Of a stretch of DNA of 64,000 nt, positions 36,584-47,863 are shown piece after piece. Location of the stretch: contig CAWBLP010000025.1 in NCBI GenBank assembly GCA_963789495.1, positions 62,001 to 126,000 of the forward strand. Direction: 5' to 3'. Origin of the DNA: CAWBLP01 sp963789495 (GTDB lineage Bacteria; Pseudomonadota; Alphaproteobacteria; Acetobacterales; Acetobacteraceae). A model generated the notes under the pieces. The model saw nothing but the letters and a program-made list of their open reading frames with translations. It did not search any database and had not been told where the DNA came from. Within the stretch, counting starts at the first letter, position 1, and every line of letters starts with the position of its first letter. Position numbers and translations under genes: made by a program.

Positions 36584-37540
36584 ATGTACAGCTACATCGT
36601 ACGTCGACTGGCGTTCGGTGCGCTGACGATTGTCGGCGTCTCGATCGTGGTCTTCGTGGTCATGCGCATCCTTCCCGGAGATCCGCTGGTGGCGATCTTC
36701 GGCCCGGAAGGCTTCACCAAGCTGAGCGCGGAGGCGCGCGCCGGCTATCTGGCGGAGCTTGGCCTGAGCGATCCGCTGCCGATCCAGTATCTGCGCTGGG
36801 TCGGTGATATCATTCGCCTTGAACTTGGCCATTCGTTCTTCCGCTCCGAGAGCGTGGCCGACATGATCGCGCGCCGCGGACCACTGACCGCCGAAATCGC
36901 ACTGATCTCGGTCGTGCTGTCCTGGATCATCGGGATTCCCGTCGCCGTGGTCAGCGCCTTGCGGCCGAACAGCGTGGCCGACAACGTGGCCCGCTTCCTC
37001 AGCATCTTCTTCCTGGCCGTACCGGGCTTCTGGCTTGGCATGCTGATCGTGCTCGCGCTGCTGTTCTGGTTCGGCTATCGCGCGCCGCTGGCCGGCGTCT
37101 CGTTCGTGGCTGATCCGATCGCGAATCTGGAGATCGTGATCGGCCCGGCGATCGTGCTGGGTCTCGGCCAGGCCGCGTATATCGCGCGCATGGCCCGATC
37201 CAGCCTGTTGGAAGTGATCCGGGAGGATTACGTGCGTACCGCGCGCGCGAAAGGATTGAGCGGGCGTCTGGTGATTACGCTGCACGCGCTACCCAACGCC
37301 ATGCTGCCCGTCATCACCCTGTCGGGCATCCTGCTCGGCTTCGTGCTCGCCGGTTCCATTCCCGTGGAGCGCGCTTTCGGCACGCCGGGCCTGGGCTACG
37401 CGATGTTCTCCGCGGTGAACGAACGCGACGTGTTCGTCATGCAGAACCTGGTGTTCCTCTACGCCGTCGTGTTCGTGCTGCTGAATATCGTGGTCGATCT
37501 CACCATCGCCTGGTTGGACCCGAGGATCCGGTACCGATGA
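36584..37540 (+). CDS. dppB: Peptide/nickel ABC transporter permease (DppB/OppB type)
   Basis: The product begins MYSYIVRRLAFGALTIVGVS, the usual DppB start, with VFVVMRILPGDP. It has six hydrophobic helices and the EAA coupling loop ARSSLLEVIREDYVRTARAKGLS. At 318 residues the length is normal. It is divergent from the thiolase unit, with about 270 bases between starts. The stop overlaps the dppC ATG by four bases. Dipeptides, oligopeptides, opines or nickel chelates are all possible cargo. Confidence 0.9.
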   Translation: MYSYIVRRLAFGALTIVGVSIVVFVVMRILPGDPLVAIFGPEGFTKLSAEARAGYLAELGLSDPLPIQYLRWVGDIIRLELGHSFFRSESVADMIARRGPLTAEIALISVVLSWIIGIPVAVVSALRPNSVADNVARFLSIFFLAVPGFWLGMLIVLALLFWFGYRAPLAGVSFVADPIANLEIVIGPAIVLGLGQAAYIARMARSSLLEVIREDYVRTARAKGLSGRLVITLHALPNAMLPVITLSGILLGFVLAGSIPVERAFGTPGLGYAMFSAVNERDVFVMQNLVFLYAVVFVLLNIVVDLTIAWLDPRIRYR

Positions 37541-38457
37541 GTGTCACGACACCTGATGCCCCGTATTCGCCCGCTCCGCTGCGACCGGTGGCCGAACCGT
37601 CGCGGTCGGCGCGGTTCACTTCCGTGCTGCGGCGCTTCGTGCGACGGTCCCCGATGTCGGCGTTCTGGGGCTGCATCGCCGCGACCATTCTGGTGATCGC
37701 GATTGCCGCGCCACTGGTTGCACCGTACCCGCCGCTGAAATCCGACTTCCGCCACATGTCCAAGCCGCCCAACGCGATCCATTATTTTGGTACCGACCAG
37801 ATCGGCCGGGATACGCTCAGCCGGGTGATTTATGGCAGCCGCGCATCATTGGCGGTGGCCATCGGGGCGGTGCTGCTGGGTACCACGTTCGGCGCGCTGT
37901 GGGGTCTGGCGAGCGGATATTTTGGCGGTCGGTTCGACATCATCAGCCAGCGCATCATCGAATTCCTGCAATCATTCCCCGACCTGATATTAGCCATGGC
38001 GATCGCGATGGCCCTGGGTGCCGGCTTCGGCACGGTCGTCGTGGCGATCGCCATCACCCGTATTCCGTTCGGTGGTCGCGTCATCCGTTCCGTGGTCCTG
38101 TCGTTGAAAGAGATGCAGTACGTCGAAGCCGCGCGCGGTCTCGGCGCATCGCATCTGCGCCTGATGATGCGACATATTCTGCCGCAATGCGTGGCGCCCT
38201 ATCTGATTCTTGCGACCACCCATCTCGGCGTTGCGATCATCATCGAGGCATCGTTGGGATTCCTCGGCGTCGGCATTCCACCGCCGACACCGACCTGGGG
38301 CAACATGCTGGCCGATTCACTGAATGCAGGACTGGTACCGCCGTGGTGGCTGGTGCTGTTTCCCGGCGCCGCCATCACCCTCACCGTGCTGTCGTTCAAC
38401 CTGCTCGGTGACGGCATTCGCGATGCGCTGGACCCGCGGCTGCGCGGCGCGGTTTGA
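37537..38457 (+). CDS. dppC: Peptide/nickel ABC transporter permease (DppC/OppC type)
   Basis: Typical DppC with an N-terminal cytoplasmic leader (SARFTSVLRRFVRRSPMSAFW), helix 1, the HYFGTDQIGRDTLSRVIYGSR periplasmic motif and the EAA loop SVVLSLKEMQYVEAARGLGA. It ends NLLGDGIRDALDPRLRG, a strongly conserved C-terminus. It pairs with DppB to form the channel. The ATP-binding genes are encoded convergently 43 bases further on, an unusual split of one transporter across two strands. Confidence 0.9.
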   Translation: MSVTTPDAPYSPAPLRPVAEPSRSARFTSVLRRFVRRSPMSAFWGCIAATILVIAIAAPLVAPYPPLKSDFRHMSKPPNAIHYFGTDQIGRDTLSRVIYGSRASLAVAIGAVLLGTTFGALWGLASGYFGGRFDIISQRIIEFLQSFPDLILAMAIAMALGAGFGTVVVAIAITRIPFGGRVIRSVVLSLKEMQYVEAARGLGASHLRLMMRHILPQCVAPYLILATTHLGVAIIIEASLGFLGVGIPPPTPTWGNMLADSLNAGLVPPWWLVLFPGAAITLTVLSFNLLGDGIRDALDPRLRGAV

Positions 38458-38499
38458 CGCCGGGCGTCACTGCCTGTGCTGATGCGCGTAAATCGGACG

Positions 38500-39542
38500 T
38501 TATGATCCCGCCGGCTGGACCAGCGGGAAGCTGACGCCAGCATCGTGCAGATGGCACGATACGAAATGGCCGGGAGTGACCTCGCGCAAGGTCGGTATAT
38601 CATGTCGGCATCGTTTCATGGCATACGGGCACCGCGCGTGAAAATGGCACCCCGGCGGGGGCGTGATGGGGCTGGGCACGTCCCCGGTCAGAATCACCCG
38701 CTTGCGTCCGCGCGCGCCTGACTTCGCAAGCGGAACGGCCGACAGCAGCGCCTCGGTGTAAGGATGCAGCGGCATCTCGAACAGGCTGGTCTTGTCCGTG
38801 GTTTCGACGATCCGACCCAGATACATCACCGCGACCCGGTGGCTGATATGCTCTACCACCGCGATATCATGCGCCACGAACAGGTAGGACAGCTTGAACT
38901 CGTCCTGCAGATCCATCAGCAGGTTGATGATCTGCGCCTGGATCGACACGTCGAGTGCAGAGACCGGCTCATCACCGATGATCAGTTCGGGATTGAGCGC
39001 CAAGGCGCGTGCGATGCCGATGCGTTGCCGCTGCCCGCCGGAAAACTCGTGCGGATAGGAGTGGATCAGCTCCGGTCGCAACCCCACGCGTTCGAACAGC
39101 GAGGCGACACGCTCGCGCCGTTCCGTGGCATTGGCGGTGCGATGGATGATCATCGGTTCGCCGACGATCTCGCCTGCCGACATGCGTGGGTTCAACGAGG
39201 CATACGGGTCCTGATAGATCATCTGCATCTTCTGGCGGAACGGCAGCATCTGCGCAGCATTGAAATGCGTAACGTCCTCGCCGCGGATCATGATCTTGCC
39301 GCCGGTCGGCTCCAGAAGTTTCAGCAAGGTCCGTCCGACGGTCGATTTCCCGCAACCGCTCTCGCCGACCAGCCCCAGCGTTTCGCCGCGGTTGATATGG
39401 AAGGAGACGCCGTCCACCGCGTAGACGTAGCCGGCAACGCGCGACAGCAGGCCTTTGTGAATGGGGAAATGCTTCTGCAGATTCTGCACCTCCAGCAGCG
39501 GAGCGGCTGTAGCCGCATGACCCTCGATCGCGGCTGGCTCGC

Positions 39543-39546
<4 letters not shown>
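38500..39546 (-). CDS. dppF: Peptide ABC transporter ATPase (DppF/OppF type)
   Basis: This ABC ATPase of 348 residues has Walker A GESGCGKSTVGRTLLKL, signature EFSGGQRQRIGIARALAL, Walker B LIIGDEPVSALDVS and the oligopeptide C-terminal domain with clustered cysteines CHFHARCPYAMKRC. In DppD/DppF proteins that cluster can bind an iron-sulfur centre. The start MSEPAAIEG at 39546 overlaps the dppD stop (ATGA). The longer frame to 39636 lies inside dppD and is not used. Confidence 0.9.
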
Positions 39547-40598
<1,052 letters not shown>

Positions 40599-40708
40599 GA
40601 CGTAGCTCCCTGGATGTTTTTAGGTTATCTTTGAGTATGGAACGGTCAGATGGGTCATCAGAGCACATCGTCCGCATTCCTGGAAAGGTCAAAGGGAGGC
40701 AAACGAAC

Positions 40709-42400
40709 ATGCGTGAGACATATCCTGCGCGCGCAGGGTGGACCCGCCGTGGATTGCTGCAGAGCGGCGCCGCTGCACTTGCCGCCGGTTATGGATTGCT
40801 GCCGCGGCCAGGGCTCGCGGCAATTCCGGACGAATATGATGGTTCGTCGTTTCAGCTGAAAGCGCCCGAACCCAACGCGAAATCTGGCGGCGTGCTGCGC
40901 TACGGCATCACCAATCGGCTGCCGCATTTCGATGTGCACCAGTCCGGCACCATCAACAGCCTGGGTGCGCAAGGCTGCATGTTCGACAACCTGATCCGGC
41001 ACAATCCACTGGACAGCGGCAAGACCATCATCCCGGACCTTGCGCATAGCTGGGAGATTTCCAAGGACGGCAAGACCTACACCTTCCATCTTCGCAAGGG
41101 TGTGCAGTTCCATGACGGTGCGGAGCTGACCTCCGCCGATATCAAGGCCACGTTCGATCGCATCGTGAAGCCGCCACAGGGTGTGAGCATTCCGCGCAGC
41201 GTGTTGTTCAAGGCGGTCAGCGAGATCACTGCGCCCGACCCCTCTATCGTGCAGTTCAAGCTCATCGAACCGCGTTCATCCAGCTACATCATGGCGGCGA
41301 TCGCCAGCGGCTGGAACGTGATCGTGCGCAAGAAGACGCTGGAGGACAACAACTACAATCTGCGTCGTGTCGCCGACATCCCGGGTACCGGTCCCTTCCG
41401 CTCCAAGCGCCGGGTGGAGAATGAAGTCTGGGAGATGGAGCGGAATCAGAACTACTGGAACAAGGGCCTGCCGTATCTGGACGGTATCGAATTCTACAAC
41501 CTGATTCCGTTCTCGCCGGAGCTGGGTTCCGCGCTGTTATCGAATCGCGTGGATTACGGCCGCATCGTCGATCCGGTGACCGCGCGTAAGGCCAAGGCGA
41601 CTCCTGGCATGTCGTCCACCGCCTTCAACCAGAGCGTGATCCAGGGCACCTGGGTCAACAACAAGAAGACCCCGTTGAACGATCCGAAGGTGCGGCGGGC
41701 GATCAATCTCGCATTCGACCGGCATGTGTTGGTCGATGTGGTCAAGGACGTCGCGCCGATGCGGGTTGGCGGCTTCATCTATCCGTTCTCGGAATTCGCA
41801 ACGCCGACCGACCAGCTGTTCAAGCGCGTCGGCTATCAGGAAGATCCGACCGCGGCGATCAAGGAGGCACGCGAACTGCTTGCTGCATCCGGCCATGCCA
41901 AGGACATCAAGCCGCTGGACTTCCTGGTGCGCGACGTCGCAAGCTTCAAGCTGTGGGCGCAGGCGATCCAGGCGATGCTGCAGCAGACACTGAACATCCA
42001 GTGCAACCTGCGCACCGTTGTGGAATCGGTGTGGTTCGACGACACCGCGAACGGCCATTTCGACCTGGCGATCGGGGCCGTGGTGTCCACGCTGCTCGAC
42101 CCGTCCGACTATTTCAACGCGTGGTATCGCACCGGCGGGCCGCAGAACTACTCGTTCTGGAGCAATCCGGAATTCGACGGGTTGGTGGATCAGATCGATC
42201 GGGAAATCGATCCGACCAAGCGCCTCGCCCTGATCCGGCAGGCGGAGGATATCATGGAACAGGATCCTCCGGTGTTTCCGGTGGCGTGGGAGCAGATCAA
42301 CGACGTTTGGTACAACTATGTGAAGGGCCACAATCCGTACGAGTATTTCGGCATCTACGATGTCGTGCGGTTCGACACGTTCTGGCTGGACAAGGCATGA
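40709..42400 (+). CDS. Family 5 extracellular solute-binding protein (DppA/OppA-like), Tat signal
   Basis: From the ATG at 40709 (GGGAGGC leader) the 563-residue product has a twin-arginine signal WTRRGLLQSGAAALAAGYG. The SBP_bac_5 signature follows: LRYGITNRLPHFDVHQSG and a stretch ending PDLAHSWEISKDGKTYTF, then VQFHDGAELTSADIKATFDR. It ends with ARQAEDIMEQDPPVFPVAW-like text typical of DppA. It binds peptides or related ligands in the periplasm for the adjacent permease and ATPases. The frame upstream to 40544 lacks homology. Confidence 0.9.
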   Translation: MRETYPARAGWTRRGLLQSGAAALAAGYGLLPRPGLAAIPDEYDGSSFQLKAPEPNAKSGGVLRYGITNRLPHFDVHQSGTINSLGAQGCMFDNLIRHNPLDSGKTIIPDLAHSWEISKDGKTYTFHLRKGVQFHDGAELTSADIKATFDRIVKPPQGVSIPRSVLFKAVSEITAPDPSIVQFKLIEPRSSSYIMAAIASGWNVIVRKKTLEDNNYNLRRVADIPGTGPFRSKRRVENEVWEMERNQNYWNKGLPYLDGIEFYNLIPFSPELGSALLSNRVDYGRIVDPVTARKAKATPGMSSTAFNQSVIQGTWVNNKKTPLNDPKVRRAINLAFDRHVLVDVVKDVAPMRVGGFIYPFSEFATPTDQLFKRVGYQEDPTAAIKEARELLAASGHAKDIKPLDFLVRDVASFKLWAQAIQAMLQQTLNIQCNLRTVVESVWFDDTANGHFDLAIGAVVSTLLDPSDYFNAWYRTGGPQNYSFWSNPEFDGLVDQIDREIDPTKRLALIRQAEDIMEQDPPVFPVAWEQINDVWYNYVKGHNPYEYFGIYDVVRFDTFWLDKA

Positions 42401-42460
42401 GCTGATTGCCGCGCCTGGTTCCCTCCCGCTACGCTGGGTTCCGCGTTGAGGGAGGGAACC

Positions 42461-43072
42461 ATGGCCGAACCGATCGTCTTTCCTGGTACCGTCGAATGGT
42501 CCGGTGAGAATCCCGGTATCTCGCTGAAGCAGGATCCGGACGGACCGTTCACCACACTGGCAAGTTTCTTTCGTGTCGTGCTGTCGCCGTATGGGCGCGG
42601 CCACGCACTGGTGTTGTTGCAATCGCCGACCGAGGCCGCGCCACCGCCGGATCGTGCCAATGTTTGTCTGACCGACAACGAACCGATGGCGCGCTATCTG
42701 GTGCGCGAGTTCGTTGCCAATTTTGGTGCGTTCAAGGGATTGCCGGGTCTCGGCGGCATCGGATTTCGCGGGTTGGATCGCGTTGTCGCCTCGGGCGATG
42801 CCGGTTCCAGCTATTCCGAAACCGTGACGGCCGGTGACATGTCCGTGGTGTTGACCTGGTCCGGTCTGGGTGCGCCGTTCTGCTTCGCCTTGCCGCCGGC
42901 GTTGTCGGCGACCGGACAGCACCACATGCCGAGTCTATTTGTCGGCTGCACCGATGCAACGATTGCGGTGAACGGACGGGTGCTGCCGGGCAAGCCGGTG
43001 CCGCGGGATGTGGCCGGGCAGCATATTTCGACGGCGATGCTGGCGTTCTCGGAGACCTGGATTCGCAGTTGA
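42461..43072 (+). CDS. Hypothetical protein, 203 residues
   Basis: The start MAEPIVFPGTVEWSGENPGI at 42461 follows GAGGGAGGGAACC. The product has no signal peptide or membrane segment and looks like a mixed alpha/beta soluble protein (RVVLSPYGRGHALVLLQSPT, DNEPMARYLVREFVANFGAF, VVLTWSGLGAPFCFALPPA). I do not recognise the family. It follows the solute-binding protein by 60 bases on the same strand and may be co-transcribed, which hints at a link with ligand catabolism. Codon use and Shine-Dalgarno support a real gene. Confidence 0.6.
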   Translation: MAEPIVFPGTVEWSGENPGISLKQDPDGPFTTLASFFRVVLSPYGRGHALVLLQSPTEAAPPPDRANVCLTDNEPMARYLVREFVANFGAFKGLPGLGGIGFRGLDRVVASGDAGSSYSETVTAGDMSVVLTWSGLGAPFCFALPPALSATGQHHMPSLFVGCTDATIAVNGRVLPGKPVPRDVAGQHISTAMLAFSETWIRS

Positions 43073-43348
43073 GGCCTGTCGGTCAGGGACCTGCCACCGC
43101 TGACGCGCGGAGCGGTTGGTGTGCCAGGGAAGCTCGGTCGGAGACGGAGCGAGGTCAGACGCCCGATGGCAACGCGGCGCAACGTCGATCGCGTATTGAG
43201 CATCCCTTGGGGTGTCAAGAAAATGTGTTCCGCCGTCGCTGCTGCAGGCGCTGGTTTCGGGTCGGTTTGCGATTGGCCTTCCGGTCATGTGGCGACCATC
43301 CTTGCTGCGACCCGCCAAAAGCGCGCGGGCGCAACGAAGGAGGAAACG

Positions 43349-44467
43349 ATGCAAGACTGGACCCGTCATCGGGCGGGGTGCCGCGTGGGACAATGGCTGT
43401 GGCGCGCGGGGTTCGCGCTATCGGTCGCGATCGGAAGCGTATTCCTGTCGTCTGGTAGTACGGCGCGCGCCGCCGAAGCAGCCTGCAGTCCGGTCAAGGA
43501 TGTCCATTTCATATGCGGCGTGACGAACGTCGAGGACTTCATCGCCGTGCCGGGCACGCAATGGGTGTTCGGCAGCGATCTCGCCGCGGCGCCGCCCGGG
43601 CATCTCTACCTGTTCGACACCAAGACCCACCGCGCCCACCACATCGAACCCAGTTCGATGAACCTCGACAAGAAGCGGTTCCCGGACTGCCCCGGTCCGA
43701 TCGACCCGGCGAAGTTTGTCTCGCACGGCGTCGACCTCACGCCGCCCCGGAACGGCAAGGCGACGCTCTACGTGGTGAACCACGGGGGGCGCGAATCGGT
43801 CGAGGCGTTCGACGTCGACCTGACCAAGGGTGCCCCCAAGATTGCCTGGGTCGGCTGCGTGGTCGCGCCACCGAAATTCTGGCCCGATGCGGTGGCGGCA
43901 TTGCCGGACGGCGGCATGATCGTCACCAGCCTATGGGACCCGACGGACCCCAATCGCGTGCAGAAGTTGTCGAACGGTGAGGTGGTCGGCGCGCTCGATG
44001 AATGGCATGCGGGCAAGGGCTGGAGTCCCGTACCCGGATCGGAGGGCATGTCCGGTCCGAACGGCGTGATCGTTTCGCCTGACGGCAAGACTGTGTTCAT
44101 CGGTGTCTGGTCGGGCCACAACATCACCCGTATCAAGCTCGGCGGCGGCAAGCCCGAGGTGAAGAGCGTGCCGACGAAAATCCTCACCGACAACGTGCGC
44201 TGGTCGCCCGACCACAAGACCGTATACGCGGGCGGGCAGGATGCGACGGTCAAGCAGGTTCTGGAATGCTTTGAATCCAGCAAGGAGAATTGCGACGTCC
44301 CGTTCAAGATATATGCGATGGACCCCGAGAGCATGAAACTGAAGGACCTGGTGCCGAGCGGCGTGTACGGCGTGCTGGGCGCCGGCACCGGCGCGATCCG
44401 CAATGGCAACGAGCTATGGGTCAGCACGTTCAGGGCGGACCGGATCGGCATTTTCCCGATGCATTGA
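43349..44467 (+). CDS. Secreted beta-propeller protein (SMP-30/strictosidine-synthase-like)
   Basis: The ATG at 43349 (AAGGAGGAAACG leader) opens a 372-residue protein with a signal peptide (GFALSVAIGSVFLSSGSTARA). Repeated beta-propeller blades follow, with motifs such as PGTQWVFGSDLA, GHLYLFDTKTH, MSGPNGVIVSPDGKTVFIGV and VRWSPDHKTVYAGGQ. The GPNGVxxSPDG wording is typical of SMP-30/gluconolactonase and strictosidine-synthase relatives, which are calcium-dependent lactonases or esterases. Six Cys residues suggest periplasmic disulfides. It is the last chromosomal-type gene before the IS21 junction. Confidence 0.75.
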   Translation: MQDWTRHRAGCRVGQWLWRAGFALSVAIGSVFLSSGSTARAAEAACSPVKDVHFICGVTNVEDFIAVPGTQWVFGSDLAAAPPGHLYLFDTKTHRAHHIEPSSMNLDKKRFPDCPGPIDPAKFVSHGVDLTPPRNGKATLYVVNHGGRESVEAFDVDLTKGAPKIAWVGCVVAPPKFWPDAVAALPDGGMIVTSLWDPTDPNRVQKLSNGEVVGALDEWHAGKGWSPVPGSEGMSGPNGVIVSPDGKTVFIGVWSGHNITRIKLGGGKPEVKSVPTKILTDNVRWSPDHKTVYAGGQDATVKQVLECFESSKENCDVPFKIYAMDPESMKLKDLVPSGVYGVLGAGTGAIRNGNELWVSTFRADRIGIFPMH

Positions 44468-44473
44468 AGCCGC

Positions 44474-44497
44474 CGGGGCGGCCTGCGCGCCGCCCCG
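44474..44497 (+). terminator. Hairpin terminator after the beta-propeller gene
   Basis: CGGGGCGG (44474-44481) pairs perfectly with CCGCCCCG (44490-44497) seven bases after the stop codon. The following T-run is weak (TTC), so termination may be partial or aided by Rho. Confidence 0.6.
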
Positions 44498-44643
44498 TTC
44501 GATCCGACCCGAGACTTATAAACAGCGGCGGCAAATTGTACCACTGAACCGGTGTTGAGCCGGCGCCGTGATGGCGGCGCCAAAGTGTACCGGTCCTGAT
44601 AGGCCTTCTCGATGTCCGTGCGGGGCATGGAGGGGCCGGAAGG

Positions 44644-46170
44644 ATGTTGACAGTGGAACTCTATGCCAGGATCCGGCGCGCGGTGATTGTGGACGGGTTG
44701 AGCCGCCGAGAGGCGGCGAAGCGGTTTGGCGTTCATCGGAACACGATCTCGAAGATGCTTCAGTATTCTGTTCCGCCGGGCTACCGACGGGGCGAACGTC
44801 CGGCCTCGAAGAAGCTGGGGCCGCACATCGCGTGGATCGACGCCATCCTCGAGACGGATCGTGGCGTGCACAAGAAGCAGCGCCACACGGCGCAACGGAT
44901 TTTCGAACGTCTCCGGGATGAGCGGGGGTTTTCCGGCGGGTATACGATCGTGCGTGAGTATGTGGCGGAAGCAACGTCGCGATCACGCGAGATGTTCGTG
45001 CCTTTGAGCCATCGTCCTGGTCACGCGCAGGCGGATTTTGGCGAGGCTGACGGCTACATCGCGGGCAAGAAGATCCGGTTCCACTACTTGTGCATGGACC
45101 TGCCGCATTCGGACGGCTGCTTTGTCAGGGCTTATCCGGCCGAGACGGCGGAAGCCTTCTGTGATGGTCACGTCGCGGCCTTCGACTTCTTCGGCGGCGT
45201 ACCGCGATCGGTCCTGTATGACAACACGCGCCTGGCGGTAGCCCGGATCGTGAAGGGTGGCGAGCGGCTGCGCTCGCACATGTTCGCGGAACTGCAGAGC
45301 CACTACCTGTTTAACGACCGGTTCGGCCGACCGGGCAAGGGCAACGACAAAGGCAAGGTGGAGGGGCTGGTCGGCTATGTCCGACGCAACTTCATGACGC
45401 CGCTGCCCGTCGCGGACAGCTTCGACGCGTTGAATGCCCGGTTCCTGCGTGCCTGCACCCGGCGTGGCGAGGCGATCCTGCGCGGCCATACCAGCTCGAT
45501 CGCCGAACGGATGCGGGCCGACCTTGCTGCGTTCATGCCGTTGCCGCCGGCGCCGTACGATGCCTGTCACAAGATCGCCACGCGCGTCTCGTCGCTGTCA
45601 CTGGTGCGTTACCGGAACAACGATTACTCGGTGCCGACCCGCTACGGTCATCAGGAGGTTCTGGCGAAGGGCTATGTCGACCGTGTCGAGATCGTCTGCC
45701 GCGGCGAGACCATCGCCACTCATGCGCGGAGTTACGACACGGCCGACTTCGTCTACGATCCATTGCATTATCTGGCGTTGCTGGAACGCAAGAGCAAAGC
45801 CCTCGATCAGGCGGCACCATTGGACGGGTGGCAACTCGCGGAATGTATTCATCGGCTGCGGCGGCTGATGGAAGCCCGGATGGGGAATGCCGGACGGCGC
45901 GAGTTCATTCAGGTCCTGCGTCTGATCGAGGACTTCCGTCAGCATGACGTTGAACAGGCCGTTGCGCATGCGTTGCGGCTTGGCGCCATCAGTTTCGACG
46001 CGGTGAAGATGTTGGTGCTGGCCAAATTGGAGAACCGCCCGGCCCGGCTCGATCTGACTTTCTACCCCTACCTGCCGGCCGCCACGGTCGGAACCACGGA
46101 TCCGAGCGCCTATCTCGATCTCGTCGCCAATGCACGTTCAGCATCGATGACAGCGGGAGTTCCGGCATGA
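44644..46170 (+). CDS. istA: IS21 transposase IstA
   Basis: This 508-residue transposase has an N-terminal HTH (GLSRREAAKRFGVHRNTISKML) and a DDE integrase core with HAQADFGEADGY (first Asp). RSVLYDNTRLAV supplies the second Asp and GKGNDKGKVEGLVGYVRRN the Glu. It is followed by the beta-barrel region YSVPTRYGHQEVLAKG. Its stop overlaps the istB start by four bases (ATGA). The frame is intact. Confidence 0.93.
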   Translation: MLTVELYARIRRAVIVDGLSRREAAKRFGVHRNTISKMLQYSVPPGYRRGERPASKKLGPHIAWIDAILETDRGVHKKQRHTAQRIFERLRDERGFSGGYTIVREYVAEATSRSREMFVPLSHRPGHAQADFGEADGYIAGKKIRFHYLCMDLPHSDGCFVRAYPAETAEAFCDGHVAAFDFFGGVPRSVLYDNTRLAVARIVKGGERLRSHMFAELQSHYLFNDRFGRPGKGNDKGKVEGLVGYVRRNFMTPLPVADSFDALNARFLRACTRRGEAILRGHTSSIAERMRADLAAFMPLPPAPYDACHKIATRVSSLSLVRYRNNDYSVPTRYGHQEVLAKGYVDRVEIVCRGETIATHARSYDTADFVYDPLHYLALLERKSKALDQAAPLDGWQLAECIHRLRRLMEARMGNAGRREFIQVLRLIEDFRQHDVEQAVAHALRLGAISFDAVKMLVLAKLENRPARLDLTFYPYLPAATVGTTDPSAYLDLVANARSASMTAGVPA

Positions 46171-47016
46171 CCATGTCCCACGATACCACGGCGCTGACCG
46201 CCGTCGCGCCCCAGGTGCTGCTCGGCAATCATCTCAAGGCGCTGAAGCTCCCCACGTTCGCGCGTGAGTACGAGAAGGTGGCCATGGAATTGGCCCAGGA
46301 TCGCGCCGATTATCCCCGCTATCTGCTGCGTCTGTGCGAACTGGAGCGCATCGACCGCGAGCGGCGCAACATCGAGCGCCGGATCCGGGCGGCACGGTTT
46401 CCACAGACCAAGAGCCTCGACACGTTCGACTTCACCGCCCAGCCGTCACTCAATAAGGCGCTGGTCCTCGAACTCGCGCGCTGCGAATGGATCGATAGGC
46501 GGCAGAACTGCATCGCGCTCGGGCCGTCCGGCACCGGCAAAACCCACATCGGCCTGGCACTGGGACTGGCCGCCTGTCAGAAAAACCAGAGCGTCGCATT
46601 CACCACGGCCGCCGCTCTCGTGCATGAACTCATGGAAGCGCGCGATGAACGCCGGCTACGGGCACTGCAAAAACACCTCAACACGGTCAAACTGCTGATC
46701 GTCGACGAACTGGGATACGTGCCGTTCACCGCTGTTGGTTCGGAACTGCTCTTCGAGGTGTTCAGCCAACGCTATGAGCGCGGCGCCACGCTGGTCACCA
46801 GCAATCTGCCATTCGATGAGTGGACCTCGATCTTCGGTTCAGAACGACTGACCGGCAGCGCTGCTGGATCGGCTCACGCATCATGTCCACATCCTGGAAA
46901 TGAATGGCGACAGCTTCCGGCTGGCGACCAGCAAACGAGCTCAGCGACGGCAGGGCCAGACGCTGAACACGACAACGAAGCAAACAACGGAAGGAGCGGC
47001 CAATACCGATACATGA
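46167..47016 (+). pseudogene. istB: IS21 helper ATPase IstB, one frameshift near the C-terminus
   Basis: IstB is an AAA+ ATPase that selects targets and stimulates IstA. Walker A GPSGTGKTHIGLALG, Walker B KLLIVDELGYVPF and sensor TLVTSNLPFDEW are present. After GSERLTG the frame slips. Deleting one base near 46850 restores ALLDRLTHHVHILEMNG then a SFRLATSKRAQRRQ-like end, and translation would stop at 47014-47016. As written, the frame reads through to 47057 with an unrelated tail. Confidence 0.85.
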
Positions 47017-47113
47017 TGCACGATAGTCAACAGGGCTTCGCGGCCCTTTTCTATTAACCTGACTGGTACACTTTCACGCCGCTATCTGGCACAATTTGTC
47101 TCCGCCGTTGACA

Positions 47114-47809
47114 GGAATCGATCTCGACACCTGCCGTACCGCGGATGGAACCCTTGAACCTTGGGCTGACGAGGTCGTGGCCAGGATCGGCTCCTACACT
47201 GAGATTTCACCGTCCGGCGCCGGCGCCAAGGTGTTCTTCACCTTCTCCGCAGCGGAGCTGGCTTCGTTGCGCGCCATCATGGGCAAGAAGCCAGGCGAAG
47301 GCTCAGGACGAAAATGGGCGCTTGGGAAAGGCGATCACGTGCCGAGTATCGAGTTGTATCTCGACGGCAGATATTTCACGCTAACCGATCAGCACTTGAC
47401 TGGCAGCCCAACCGAATTGCGCCCCGTGACGTCGGCGGTGCTCACTTGGTTGATCCGCGAAGCGGGACCTGCCTTCGTCGGCAAGAGTCCAGCAGCGTCC
47501 GCGCCGCGCAGTGCCAACTCGTCGCGCAGCGCCGCTGCTTTTCGCAAGGGGATGGCCTTGCGCTTGGCCGGTCGGACATACGACGAGATGGTCGAAGCTC
47601 TACGCTCCGACCCAGAGACCGCAGGGTGGTGCAACGAGAAGGGCAGCGCAAACGACAGCCGGGAACTGCGGCGCATCTGGGATAAGGCATCCCAGTATCA
47701 GTGGCTGGCCCACTGCCAGCGCAATAGCGAAGGCAACCTCCGGTCGAATCTAGCCAACGCATTGGTGGCACTGCGGGAGGCCCCGGAACTCCAAGACCTT
47801 TTCGCGTAC
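47114..47809 (+). pseudogene. Fragment of a phage/plasmid primase-VirE protein, cut by IS21 and IS3
   Basis: Immediately right of IS21 the frame reads GIDLDTCRTADGTLEPWADE and EISPSGAGAKVFF, as in bifunctional prim-pol/replicative proteins (GIDLDxC, YTEISPSGxGxKV). It later enters NSEGNLRSNLANALVALREA and LQDLFAY, which resembles the GNLYNAMLAMRDD...DLFAYD start of the VirE gene at 58.5-60.0 kb. The N-terminus is lost at the IS21 end and the C-terminus at the IS3 left end (47810). This was probably a large primase-helicase of an integrated element. Confidence 0.75.
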
Positions 47810-47863
47810 TGGGATTGCCCCGCCTTCGTGGACACCCTGAAGCTTTGAACCCAAGGTGTCGCC

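Larger units (their letters stand above)
44517..47113 (+). mobile_element. IS21-family insertion sequence, left boundary of the accessory region
   Basis: The element holds istA and istB. Imperfect ends align without gaps: 44517-44543 against the reverse complement of 47087-47113, sharing CAAATTGT.CCA. Inner repeats also occur: AAAGTGTACC at about 44582 and its complement near 47065. These multiple end repeats are a known IS21 feature. Flanks do not form a direct repeat. The left flank is ordinary chromosome while the right flank is the middle of a primase gene, which suggests a deletion or recombination at this element. The istB frame is broken. Confidence 0.85.
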
